From: JACCVG01 sp034664165
GTDB lineage: Bacteria > Actinomycetota > Thermoleophilia > Solirubrobacterales > Thermoleophilaceae
NCBI GenBank assembly: GCA_034664165.1
Contig: JAXDIE010000090.1
Location: 1 to 17,487, forward strand
DNA length: 17,487 nt
Reading direction: 5' to 3'
Shown: piece by piece, positions 7,008 through 13,995 of the stretch
Layout: each line of letters begins with the position of its first letter
How positions within the stretch are numbered: the stretch's first letter is position 1
Translations under genes and position numbers: made by a program
Notes under the pieces: generated by a model
Databases searched by the model: none
Told to the model about the DNA's origin: nothing
What the model saw: the letters and a program-made list of their open reading frames with translations, nothing else

Positions 7008-7131
7008 AGGTGGACGGAGAGGCGCCACCGACGGCCGAGCCGTCCCGGGACTCCAGGTAGTACACGAGCCCCACGACCACGGCGAGCGAGACGATCAGCA
7101 CGGCGCCCCAATAGAGAATCCTCCGGATCAC
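6979..7131 (-). CDS. Small single-helix membrane protein, 50 aa
   Basis: The frame opens with GTG 7131, 22 bp after the hydratase stop on the same strand, and ends at TAG 6981-6979 inside the end of the sortase gene. The product has a short basic start (VIRRIL), one strong membrane helix (about residues 6-24, ILYWGAVLIVSLAVVVGLVY) and a polar Ser/Thr/Pro/Gly tail (ASPSTSTPAGTQGG) likely outside the membrane. No family was recognised. The start codon lies in the loop of a 9-bp perfect hairpin, so translation could be structure-dependent. The position suggests co-transcription with the hydratase, without implying a shared function. Confidence 0.5.
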   Translation of the reverse strand: MIRRILYWGAVLIVSLAVVVGLVYYLESRDGSAVGGASPSTSTPAGTQGG

Positions 7132-7142
7132 ACCCGGAGGAT
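7118..7142 (-). other. Perfect 9-bp stem-loop between hydratase and small membrane gene
   Basis: ATCCTCCGG (7118-7126) pairs with CCGGAGGAT (7134-7142) around a 7-base loop (7127-7133). On the minus strand it starts 12 bases after the hydratase stop and is followed by a pyrimidine-rich TCTCTATT, so it could be an attenuator or weak terminator. The loop carries the GTG start of the next gene. Confidence 0.45.
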
Positions 7143-7153
7143 CCCAGACCGGG

Positions 7154-7666
7154 CTACTCGCCGGTGTTCTCCCGGGGAACGAGGACCTTGCGCTTGAACG
7201 TCGCCACGAGGGTTCCGTCCTGCTTGTAGACGTCGGTGCGGACCTCCACTACGCCCCTGTCGAGCTTGGACTTGGACGGCGTGACCTCCAGCACCTCCGA
7301 CTCGCAGTAGAGCGTGTCGCCGTGGAACACCGGCGCGGGGTGCGACAGGTCATCGGTGGCGAGGTTGGCAATCGCCTTGCCGGAGACATCCGACACCGAC
7401 ATGCCGAGCGCCAGGGAGTAGACCAGCGGGCCCACCACGACGTTCTGGCCCTGCTGCGACTGGCTGGCGTAGACGTCGTTCAGGTGCAGCGGGTGATGGT
7501 TCATCGTGATCAGGCAGAACAGGTGATCGTCTGACTCGGTCACTGTCTTGGCGGGCCAGTGCTTGTAGACGGCGCCGACCTCGAACTCCTCGAGGTAGCG
7601 GCCGTAGCGATGCGCGCCGCTGGCCTCGCGGGTTGCCTGGTCGGTATCGAGCTTGTGATCGGACAA
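7154..7666 (-). CDS. mch: MaoC-family hydratase, probable mesaconyl-CoA hydratase
   Basis: Single hot-dog-fold enoyl-CoA hydratase-like protein, 170 residues. It resembles the MaoC protein that sits with meaA and the CoA lyase in Streptomyces, so it is the candidate for hydrating mesaconyl-CoA to beta-methylmalyl-CoA. Visible blocks are YLEEFEVGAVYKHWPAKTVTE, the catalytic-region motif MNHHPLH (55-61), VVGPLVYSLALGMS, and FHGDTLYCESEVLE typical of the FHGDT strand. In canonical R-hydratases the motif reads DxNPxH; here Asn56 occupies the Asp position, while His61 is kept. The proteobacterial Mch is a longer two-domain protein, so this is a different architecture. TTG 7666 is the only plausible start, with AAGGGA 9 bases upstream. 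It is divergent from the membrane protein-lyase pair. The fold is certain; the substrate is inferred from context. Confidence 0.82.
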   Translation of the reverse strand: MSDHKLDTDQATREASGAHRYGRYLEEFEVGAVYKHWPAKTVTESDDHLFCLITMNHHPLHLNDVYASQSQQGQNVVVGPLVYSLALGMSVSDVSGKAIANLATDDLSHPAPVFHGDTLYCESEVLEVTPSKSKLDRGVVEVRTDVYKQDGTLVATFKRKVLVPRENTGE

Positions 7667-7706
7667 GTTTCTTGGTCCCTTCGGGATCTGTGTTCGCTTC
7701 CAGAGG

Positions 7707-7724
7707 GCGCGCCTCCCGGCGCGC
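7707..7724. other. GC-rich hairpin in the divergent intergenic region
   Basis: GCGCGCC (7707-7713) and GGCGCGC (7718-7724) form a perfect 7-bp stem with a TCCC loop. It lies 41 bases upstream of the hydratase TTG start, in its probable leader, and 43 bases upstream of the opposite membrane gene. Such a hairpin could affect either transcript, but in DNA this GC-rich it may also be chance. Confidence 0.25.
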
Positions 7725-7766
7725 GCGGGTCGACTGACTCGTCAACCGCAAACCGGATTCTAGATA

Positions 7767-8282
7767 ATGCCCCTTATCGCCGTAGATCCCCCCTCACTCG
7801 ACGCTTTCTATACCGGCCTGTCCCAGGCCTCATTCGTGTTGCTCGGCCTCTGGTGGGTGGTCGTCCAGCTCAAGTACGCCGAGGGATCAGGCGACGTTTC
7901 CCGGCGGCGGCACGTCTACGGGGTCATGCTCTTCCTGCTCATCCCCGGTGTCATGAGCGTCACCTCGCTGGTCAACTCCGACCTCACCCTTCTCTGGCGT
8001 GTGGCCTTCGGGATCTCCGGCGCGGCGGGCCTGCTCGAGTGCCTGTTCTACTTCGGCACCTCCGGCGTCCGTACCCGCGGATCCACTGTCCTCCGGGTCT
8101 TCGCAGCCCTGCTCTGCGGCCTGATCGTGCTGATCGCGCTCTTCCCGGACCTGTCGGCGACCATCGGCTTCGGGCTCAGCCCACGCGAGGTCGAGGCCAT
8201 CCTGTCTTCCCTGCTGCTGGTGGTGGGCGCGCATATGGTCTATTTCGCGCTGACCGAGTCCAGCGAGACCGCCGGCGCCTGA
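7767..8282 (+). CDS. Hypothetical four-helix integral membrane protein
   Basis: 171 residues with four predicted membrane helices, near residues 15-37 (LSQASFVLLGLWWVVVQL), 48-68 (YGVMLFLLIPGVMSVTSLV), 72-94 and 108-130, plus a possible re-entrant or fifth hydrophobic stretch at 145-162 (EAILSSLLLVVGAHMVYFAL). No catalytic or binding motif is evident and I do not recognise the family. ATG 7767 has a weak promoter-like arrangement (CTGACT at 7734-7739, 16 bp, GATTCT at 7756-7761) predicting an almost leaderless start. The CoA-lyase gene follows after 17 bp and is probably co-transcribed. A role in substrate uptake or sensing would be speculation. Confidence 0.75.
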   Translation: MPLIAVDPPSLDAFYTGLSQASFVLLGLWWVVVQLKYAEGSGDVSRRRHVYGVMLFLLIPGVMSVTSLVNSDLTLLWRVAFGISGAAGLLECLFYFGTSGVRTRGSTVLRVFAALLCGLIVLIALFPDLSATIGFGLSPREVEAILSSLLLVVGAHMVYFALTESSETAGA

Positions 8283-8299
8283 ATCAACAAGGAGACGAC

Positions 8300-9349
8300 T
8301 TGAGAAACCCCCGCCAGTTCGGGCTTCCGCTTGCCATCGGAGCCCCCGATCCCGTCACAGAGATCCCGTTCATACCGTCCCGGATGATCCATTTCTTCGA
8401 CGCCTCGAACGAGAAGATGCGGGCCAAGCTGCCCGAGATCGCGAAGAAGACCGACATCCTGCTGGGCAACCTCGAGGACGCCGTGCCGGTCGACAACAAG
8501 GAGGCCGCGCGCGAGGGCCTGGTCACGGTCGGCAAGGAAATAGACCTGGGTGACACCCAGCTCTGGACCCGGGTCAACAGCCTCGAGAGTCCCTGGGTCC
8601 TGGACGACCTGACCCGCCTGGTCACAGAGATCGGGCACAAGCTGGACGTGATCATGGTGCCCAAGGTCGAGGGCGCCTGGGACATCCACTACATCGACCG
8701 CCTGCTGGCCCAGCTGGAAGCCAAGGCCGGCCTGGACAAGCCGATCCTGGTGCACGCCATCCTCGAGACCGCCCTTGGCGTGACCAACCTGGAGGAGATC
8801 GCCGCAGCCAGCCCGCGAATGCAGGGCATGAGCTTCGGCCCGGCCGACCTGGCCGCGTCCCGCCGCATGAAGACGACCCGCGTCGGCGGCGGGCACCCCG
8901 GCTACCGTGTGATCGAGGACCCCGACCCAGAGAACCCGGACGCGCCGCGACCCTCCGCGCAGCAGGACCCCTGGCACTACTCGATCGCGCGCATGGTCGA
9001 CGCCTGCGCCGCCGTGGGGATCCTGCCGTTCTACGGCCCCTTCGGGGACATCAAGGATGTCGAAGGCTGCGAGGCCCAGTTCCGCGCCGCCTTCCTGCTG
9101 GGCTGCGTTGGTGCGTGGTCGCTGCACCCCGTGCAGATCGACATCGCCAAAAAGGTCTTCTCGCCCGACCCCGACGAGGTCCTGTTCGCCAAGAAGGTCA
9201 TCGAGGCGATCCCCGACGGTCGCGGGGTTCACATGATTGACGGCAAGATGCAGGACGACGCAACCTGGAAACAGTGCAAGGTGATGGTCGGCCTGGCGGA
9301 GATGCTGGCCAAGAAGGATCCGGAGCTGGCGGAGGCATACGGCTTTTAG
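8300..9349 (+). CDS. mcl1: HpcH/HpaI-family L-malyl-CoA/beta-methylmalyl-CoA lyase
   Basis: TIM-barrel C-C lyase, 349 residues. In the ethylmalonyl-CoA pathway it splits beta-methylmalyl-CoA into glyoxylate and propionyl-CoA, and in many organisms malyl-CoA into glyoxylate and acetyl-CoA. Visible family motifs are FIPSRMIHFFDASNEKM, LLGNLEDAVP, VIMVPKVEG, ILETALGV (metal-ligand Glu156), and SFGPADLAASRRM (metal-ligand Asp183). The C-terminal segment GAWSLHPVQIDIAKKVF closes the active site in related lyases. The start is TTG 8300, preceded by AAGGAG at 5-base spacing, an excellent ribosome site; the open frame extends far upstream but there overlaps the membrane protein gene and the hydratase. 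The RRMKTTRVGGGHPGY insert matches the malyl-CoA lyase branch rather than citrate lyase CitE. Confidence 0.9.
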   Translation: MRNPRQFGLPLAIGAPDPVTEIPFIPSRMIHFFDASNEKMRAKLPEIAKKTDILLGNLEDAVPVDNKEAAREGLVTVGKEIDLGDTQLWTRVNSLESPWVLDDLTRLVTEIGHKLDVIMVPKVEGAWDIHYIDRLLAQLEAKAGLDKPILVHAILETALGVTNLEEIAAASPRMQGMSFGPADLAASRRMKTTRVGGGHPGYRVIEDPDPENPDAPRPSAQQDPWHYSIARMVDACAAVGILPFYGPFGDIKDVEGCEAQFRAAFLLGCVGAWSLHPVQIDIAKKVFSPDPDEVLFAKKVIEAIPDGRGVHMIDGKMQDDATWKQCKVMVGLAEMLAKKDPELAEAYGF

Positions 9350-9420
9350 GCGCAATCCCCGGGTCGAACATCAGTCCGCCCCCCTAAACCTCCGGCCGAC
9401 CCGCCGACGATACGTAGGGG

Positions 9421-9801
9421 ATGGATCCCGTTGACAAGCTCATCCTCGTTGCCGAGGACGAAGAGGACATCCGTGAGCTGATCGTCGGCCAGCTCGAGGG
9501 AAGCGGCTATACGGTCGTGTCAGCGGCTGACGGCCAGAGCGCGCTTCGCGTGGCCGCGCAGACCTACCCGGATCTCGCCGTCCTCGACATCGGCATGCCG
9601 AGAATCGACGGCCTGGAACTCGCCAAGCGGTTCCGGGAGCACCGGGTCATGCGCAAGATGGGGCTCATCGCGCTCACCGCGCGCGGGAGCGAGCAGGACG
9701 TGATCACCGGTTTCGAATCCGGATTCGACGACTACCTTCAGAAGCCGTTCCGGCCGCGGGAGTTGTCCGCGCGTGTCGAAGCGGTGCTCGCCAGGCTCTG
9801 A
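9421..9801 (+). CDS. Single-domain response regulator (CheY-like receiver)
   Basis: 126-residue stand-alone receiver domain with no output domain. The acidic pocket (Glu12, Asp13), phospho-acceptor Asp56 in VLDIGMP, Thr86 in ALTAR and Lys108 in QKPF are all present, so it should be phosphorylatable. The sensor kinase gene follows after 14 bp, making a likely two-component pair; the effect must be through protein-protein interaction or phosphotransfer. A GATACG box ends 6 bases before ATG 9421, and TAGGGG directly precedes the ATG, so either a leaderless or a short-leader start is possible. It is separated from the lyase gene by 71 bp. Confidence 0.9.
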   Translation: MDPVDKLILVAEDEEDIRELIVGQLEGSGYTVVSAADGQSALRVAAQTYPDLAVLDIGMPRIDGLELAKRFREHRVMRKMGLIALTARGSEQDVITGFESGFDDYLQKPFRPRELSARVEAVLARL

Positions 9802-9815
9802 GCCCCGGATCGGGT

Positions 9816-12029
9816 GTGGCCTCGCCGCTGAGCATCAACGCCGAGACGCTCACCCAGGGCCGCCCCCTCGATGCGCCGGAGGGCATCAGAAGGGCCCTGC
9901 CGTTCGCCCTTGGAGCCTCGCTGGCGCTTGCCCTGCTCGCGATCCGCAATGGCGGCGGCCACGAGCTGACAGTGGTGCTCTGCGCTGTCGGCATCCTCGC
10001 CATCGCGCTAGCCGCCTTTCTCGTGCGCTGGGAGAAGCTGCCGCCCGTCGCCCAGGTCGTGGTGCCCCTCGCGTATTTCGTCGTGGTCGCCCTGATGCGC
10101 GACGTCAGCGGCGGCGCGGCGTCGGCCTTCCTCGTGGCGGTACTTCTGCCGGTCGCCTGGCTGGCGTTCTACGGAACCCTGCCCCAGCTCGCCGTTGGTC
10201 TGCTCTCGGAAGCCGTGCTCTTCATCGCTCCGGTTGCCCTGATCGGCGCGCCCGACTACCCGAGCAGCGACCTGGCCAGCGCGACGCTCTGGCTCCTGCT
10301 GACAGGGATCCTGGCGCTCGTCGTGAACCAGCTCATCCGTGAGCTGGAGCGAAGCACGACAAGGTCCATGAAGGCAACCGAGGAAGTCCGCCGGACCGAG
10401 GGCGTGACCCAGCGCATCATCAAGAACGCCAACGACGCCTACATCTCAACCGATGCGGCCGGCCTGATCATCGACTGGAATCCGATGGCCGAACGCATCT
10501 TCGGCTGGACGGCTGCGGAGATCGTCGGACGGCCCCTGTCGGAGACGATCGTGCCCGAGCGCCTCAGGGAGGGGCATGAGCACGCCCTGGCCCGAATGGC
10601 CGGCGGTGGCGACCCACGCAAATCCGGGGTGATCAACAACCGGATCGAGCTGGCGGCCGTGGACCGCGCCGGCCGCGAGTTCCCGGTCGAGTTGACGATC
10701 TCGCGCGTCGACGGCAGCGAGCGCGTGGCCTTCACCGCGTTCCTCCACGACATCTCGGAGCGCCGGCGCACGGAGCACTTCCTCCATGCCCAGCATGCAA
10801 TCGACCGCGTGCTCGCGGAAGGCGCCTCGCTGGACGAGAGCCTCGCCGCAGTCGTCGAGGCCGTTGGTAGCGCGATGGAATGGACCTTCGGCGCCCTCTG
10901 GCGCCCGTCGGCCGGAGGCGACACGCTGTCCTGCGACGCGACCTGGCAGACGCCCGATCACCACCTGGAGATCTTCACCGCCGAGTCGCGATCACATCGG
11001 CCTAGACTCGGAGAGGGGCTCCCGGGCTCGGCGTGGGCCAGCGGGGAGGCCCTCTGGATCGAGGACGTCAGCATCGACCACCAGTTTCCGCGCCGTGCCG
11101 CGGCCGCGCGCGAAGGCCTGCACAGCGCATTGGCGATCCCGGTCCGCAACGGCGACGCGACCCTCGCGGTGCTCGAGTTCTTCAGCCCGCTGCGGCGCCG
11201 TCGTAGCGGGGAGATGCTCGAGATGGTCGGCGCGCTGGGCGAGCAGATCAGCGCTGCGCTGGTCACGAGGGAGTCCGAGCTCGAGGCACAGCGGATGAAG
11301 GACCAGTTCTTCGCGCTGGTATCCCACGAGCTCCGCACACCGCTGACCTCCATCATCGGCTACGTCGACCTGATCCTCGATGGCGAGGAGCTGGTGCCGG
11401 CGGTGATGCGCAAGCGGCTCGGTGTGGTCGACCGCAATGCCACCCGGCTGCTCAGGCTCGTGAGCGACCTCCTGTTCGTGGCACAGGTCGAGGCGGGCGC
11501 CTTCCAGCTGGAGACCTGCGCCACCGACCTCCAGAACGTGGCGCAGACCAGCCTCGACGCACTGCGCCCGCGGGCCGCCGCCAAGGGCGTCTTGCTGGTC
11601 GACCAGACCGATCAGGCCAGCCACGTGGATGCGGACCCCGATCGGATGGGTCAGGCCATCGACAACCTGGTCTCCAATGCGATCAAGTTCACCGAGGAGG
11701 GCGGGACGGTGACCGTGCGGGTGCTCGAGCAGCCGGACGGCGTGGAGATCGAGGTCGCGGACTCCGGCCTCGGGATCCCCGAGGGAGACCAGCAGCTCTT
11801 GTTCGACAGGTTCTTCCGGTCATCCAACGCCGACGGCATCCCGGGCATGGGCCTTGGCCTTGCGATCACGAAGGCGATCGTCGAGGGCCACGGCGGCCGC
11901 CTGACCTTCGAGAGCAGTCTGGGCCAGGGCACCACGTTCCGGATCCAGCTGCCGGCGGAGATCCGTAACGAAAGGCCTACCCGGGAAGGCGGACCAGCGC
12001 CTCTCCCGCTACGTGGAGAGGCGCTCTGA
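9816..12029 (+). CDS. Membrane sensor histidine kinase with PAS and GAF domains
   Basis: 737 residues. About residues 25-180 are strongly hydrophobic with five or six membrane helices (a MASE-like input region, exact type not recognised). A PAS domain follows at about 190-325 (IIKNANDAYISTDAAGLIID..ERIFGWTAAEIVGRP, ending ISERRRTE), then a GAF domain at about 330-485. The HisKA region has the phospho-acceptor His504 in SHELRTPLTS. The HATPase domain (about 605-725) has the N-box DNLVSNAIKF, G1 DSGLGIP, F-box FDRFFRS and G2 GMGLGLAITK. All kinase motifs are intact. GTG 9816 is 14 bp after the receiver gene. The ligand is unknown. The 3' end overlaps the PEPCK gene by 21 bp. Confidence 0.93.
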   Translation: MASPLSINAETLTQGRPLDAPEGIRRALPFALGASLALALLAIRNGGGHELTVVLCAVGILAIALAAFLVRWEKLPPVAQVVVPLAYFVVVALMRDVSGGAASAFLVAVLLPVAWLAFYGTLPQLAVGLLSEAVLFIAPVALIGAPDYPSSDLASATLWLLLTGILALVVNQLIRELERSTTRSMKATEEVRRTEGVTQRIIKNANDAYISTDAAGLIIDWNPMAERIFGWTAAEIVGRPLSETIVPERLREGHEHALARMAGGGDPRKSGVINNRIELAAVDRAGREFPVELTISRVDGSERVAFTAFLHDISERRRTEHFLHAQHAIDRVLAEGASLDESLAAVVEAVGSAMEWTFGALWRPSAGGDTLSCDATWQTPDHHLEIFTAESRSHRPRLGEGLPGSAWASGEALWIEDVSIDHQFPRRAAAAREGLHSALAIPVRNGDATLAVLEFFSPLRRRRSGEMLEMVGALGEQISAALVTRESELEAQRMKDQFFALVSHELRTPLTSIIGYVDLILDGEELVPAVMRKRLGVVDRNATRLLRLVSDLLFVAQVEAGAFQLETCATDLQNVAQTSLDALRPRAAAKGVLLVDQTDQASHVDADPDRMGQAIDNLVSNAIKFTEEGGTVTVRVLEQPDGVEIEVADSGLGIPEGDQQLLFDRFFRSSNADGIPGMGLGLAITKAIVEGHGGRLTFESSLGQGTTFRIQLPAEIRNERPTREGGPAPLPLRGEAL
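11997..12024. terminator. Perfect 10-bp inverted repeat at the kinase/PEPCK convergent ends
   Basis: GCGCCTCTCC (11997-12006) and GGAGAGGCGC (12015-12024) form a perfect 10-bp stem with an 8-base loop. The loop contains the PEPCK stop codon; the kinase stop is 3 bases beyond the stem. There is no U-tract on either side, so it would be a GC-rich, tail-less bidirectional terminator. It also encodes the last residues of both proteins. Confidence 0.5.
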
Positions 12030-13829
12030 GAGCGACTCAAGCTGGGCGCTGATGGCCTCGGGGAGATCGTCCCCGAACATGGCCAGGTGCTCCCGGACCT
12101 GTGGCAGCTGGGCCCGCAGGGCCTCGGGGTCGACCGTCAGCAGCTCGCGCATTGCCTCGGCGCTGACATCCAGGCCGTCCAGGTCCAGCTGTCCCTCCGC
12201 CGGGACCGCGCCGATCGGTGTCTCCACGACGTCCTCAGCGGCGCCTTCGAGCCGGCGGAAGACCCACTCGAGCACGCGGCTGTTCTCGCCGAAGCCGGGC
12301 CAAAGGAAGCGGCCGTCGTCGTCCTTGCGGAACCAGTTGACGTAGAAGATGCGCGGCAGCTGTGCGCCCTCGCGCTCGCCGATCTTGAGCCAGTGGCCGA
12401 AGTAGTCGGCCATGTTGTAGCCGCAGAACGGGAGCATCGCCATCGGGTCGAAGCGCAGCTGGCCCACCTGGCCCGCCGCCGCGGCGGTTGTCTCGGAGGA
12501 CATGGTCGCCGCCAGGAACACGCCGTGCTCCCAGTCGAAGGCCTCGCTCACGAGCGGCACCACAGTGGAGCGGCGCCCGCCGAAGAGGAACGCGTCGATA
12601 GGCACCCCAGCCGGGTCCTGCCACTCCGCTGCCATCGTCGGGCACTGGGCGGCGGGAACGGCGAAGCGCGCGTTGGGGTGCGCGGCGGTGACGTCGGACT
12701 CGGGCGTCCAATCGTTGCCGTGCCAGTCGATCAGGTGCGCGGGCTGGTCCTCGGTCATGCCCTCCCACCACACATCGCCGCCATCGGTCTTCGCGCAGTT
12801 GGTGAATACCGTGCTCTCGGAAATTGTCTCCATGGCGTTGGGGTTGGTCTTCTCGCCGGTGCCGGGTGCGACGCCGAAGAAGCCCGCTTCGGGGTTCACG
12901 GCGTAGAGGCGGCCGTCCTCGCCGAACTTCATCCAGGCGATGTCGTCGCCGACGGTCTCGACCGTCCAGCCCTCGATGGTCGGGATCAGCATGGCCAGGT
13001 TGGTCTTGCCACAGGCCGAGGGGAACGCCGCGGCGATGAACTTCACCTCTCCCTCGGGCGAGGTCAGCTTGAGGATCAGCATGTGCTCAGCCATCCAGCC
13101 TTCGTCGCGCGCCAGCACCGAGGCGATCCGCAGGGCGAAGCACTTCTTGCCCAGGAGGGCATTGCCGCCGTAGCCGGATCCGAAGGACCAGATCTCGCGC
13201 GCCTCGGGGAAGTGGACGATGAACTTGTTGTCCGGGTTGCACGGCCATGCGACGTCTTCCTCGCCGGGCTCGAGGGGAGCGCCGACCGAGTGCAGACAGG
13301 GCACGAAGTGGCCGTCCTCGCCGAGCACGTCAAGCGCGCCCTGACCCATGCGGGTCATGACACGCATGGAGACGGCGACGTAGGCGGAGTCGGTGAGCTG
13401 GACCCCGATGTGCGAGATCGGTGAGCCGAGGGGACCCATCGAGAAGGGGACGACGTACATCGTGCGGCCCTGCATGCAGCCGGCGTAGAGGTCCTCGCGC
13501 ATCATCTGGCGCATCTCGTCGGGATCGCGCCAGTTGTTGGTCGGACCGGCGTCGTGCTCGTTCTCGGAGCAGATGTAGGTGCGGTCCTCGACGCGGGCCA
13601 CGTCGCCCGGGTCGGAGAGCGCCAGGTAGGAGTTGGGGCGCTTGGCGTCGGCGAGGCGCTCGAACGTGCCTGCATCGACGAGCTGGCGGCAGAGGGCGTC
13701 GTACTCCTCTGGGGATCCGTCGCACCAGTGGATCGAGTCGGGCTCGGTGAGCTCTGCGATCCCGTCCACCCAGGCGCGGAGACGGGCGTGCTTTGTGGGG
13801 ACCTCGGTGGGAATGATGGTCTCGGTCAC
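12009..13829 (-). CDS. pckG: Phosphoenolpyruvate carboxykinase (GTP)
   Basis: Interconverts oxaloacetate + GTP and phosphoenolpyruvate + CO2 + GDP, the entry to gluconeogenesis from C4 acids. From GTG 13829 the product is 606 residues, the same length as the mycobacterial enzyme. Diagnostic segments are KNSYLALSDP-like (PNSYLALSDP), CSENEHDAGPTNNW, MYVVPFSMGPLGS, the P-loop FPSACGKTN with the reactive Cys273, and FLFGGRRS. The sequence aligns with actinobacterial GTP-PEPCK throughout. The open frame extends to an ATG at 13895, but the extra 22 residues have no family counterpart. An AAGGAG lies 14 bases upstream of the GTG, rather far, and a GTTGA-GCG-TCAAC dyad ends 2 bases before it. Gluconeogenic need fits growth on acetyl-CoA-forming substrates through the ethylmalonyl-CoA pathway. 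Confidence 0.96.
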   Translation of the reverse strand: MTETIIPTEVPTKHARLRAWVDGIAELTEPDSIHWCDGSPEEYDALCRQLVDAGTFERLADAKRPNSYLALSDPGDVARVEDRTYICSENEHDAGPTNNWRDPDEMRQMMREDLYAGCMQGRTMYVVPFSMGPLGSPISHIGVQLTDSAYVAVSMRVMTRMGQGALDVLGEDGHFVPCLHSVGAPLEPGEEDVAWPCNPDNKFIVHFPEAREIWSFGSGYGGNALLGKKCFALRIASVLARDEGWMAEHMLILKLTSPEGEVKFIAAAFPSACGKTNLAMLIPTIEGWTVETVGDDIAWMKFGEDGRLYAVNPEAGFFGVAPGTGEKTNPNAMETISESTVFTNCAKTDGGDVWWEGMTEDQPAHLIDWHGNDWTPESDVTAAHPNARFAVPAAQCPTMAAEWQDPAGVPIDAFLFGGRRSTVVPLVSEAFDWEHGVFLAATMSSETTAAAAGQVGQLRFDPMAMLPFCGYNMADYFGHWLKIGEREGAQLPRIFYVNWFRKDDDGRFLWPGFGENSRVLEWVFRRLEGAAEDVVETPIGAVPAEGQLDLDGLDVSAEAMRELLTVDPEALRAQLPQVREHLAMFGDDLPEAISAQLESLSERLST

Positions 13830-13831
13830 GG

Positions 13832-13844
13832 GTTGAGCGTCAAC
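13832..13844. promoter_or_regulatory. Dyad next to the pckG start codon
   Basis: GTTGA (13832-13836) and TCAAC (13840-13844) are a perfect 5-bp inverted repeat around GCG, starting 2 bases upstream of the pckG GTG. It may be an operator or an mRNA structure controlling initiation. Short dyads arise by chance, so confidence is low. Confidence 0.3.
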
Positions 13845-13995
13845 TCCTTGCTGAAGAGAACAGGGCGGCCCCCCTCGGACCGCCGAAGAAGCCATTCTGC
13901 CGCATGGCGCAGATGCACGCGCTCAGGTCGCCCCGATGGGCTTCTGGGATAGGGTTCGCGCCGCCGAGCGGTACGTGCCCCGTTCGGCCGACACC

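Noticed and set aside
6866..7111. 81-codon minus-strand frame opposite the sortase end
   Set aside because: Arg-rich out-of-frame translation; the neighbouring frame (6979-7131) encodes a sensible membrane helix instead.
7559..8299. Upstream in-frame extension of the lyase
   Set aside because: Crosses the hydratase, the intergenic region and the membrane protein gene in another frame; the TTG 8300 with AAGGAG is a far better start.
9360..9403. CGGGTCG/CGACCCG inverted repeat after the lyase gene
   Set aside because: Only 7 bp with a loop of about 30 bases and no U-tract; too weak to call a terminator.
12087..13424. Plus-strand open frame of 445 codons
   Set aside because: Lies opposite PEPCK, whose motifs are unmistakable; the translation is His/Val/Gly-rich with no recognisable domain.
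13830..13895. N-terminal extension of PEPCK to ATG 13895
   Set aside because: Adds 22 residues absent from homologues; GTG 13829 gives the family length of 606.
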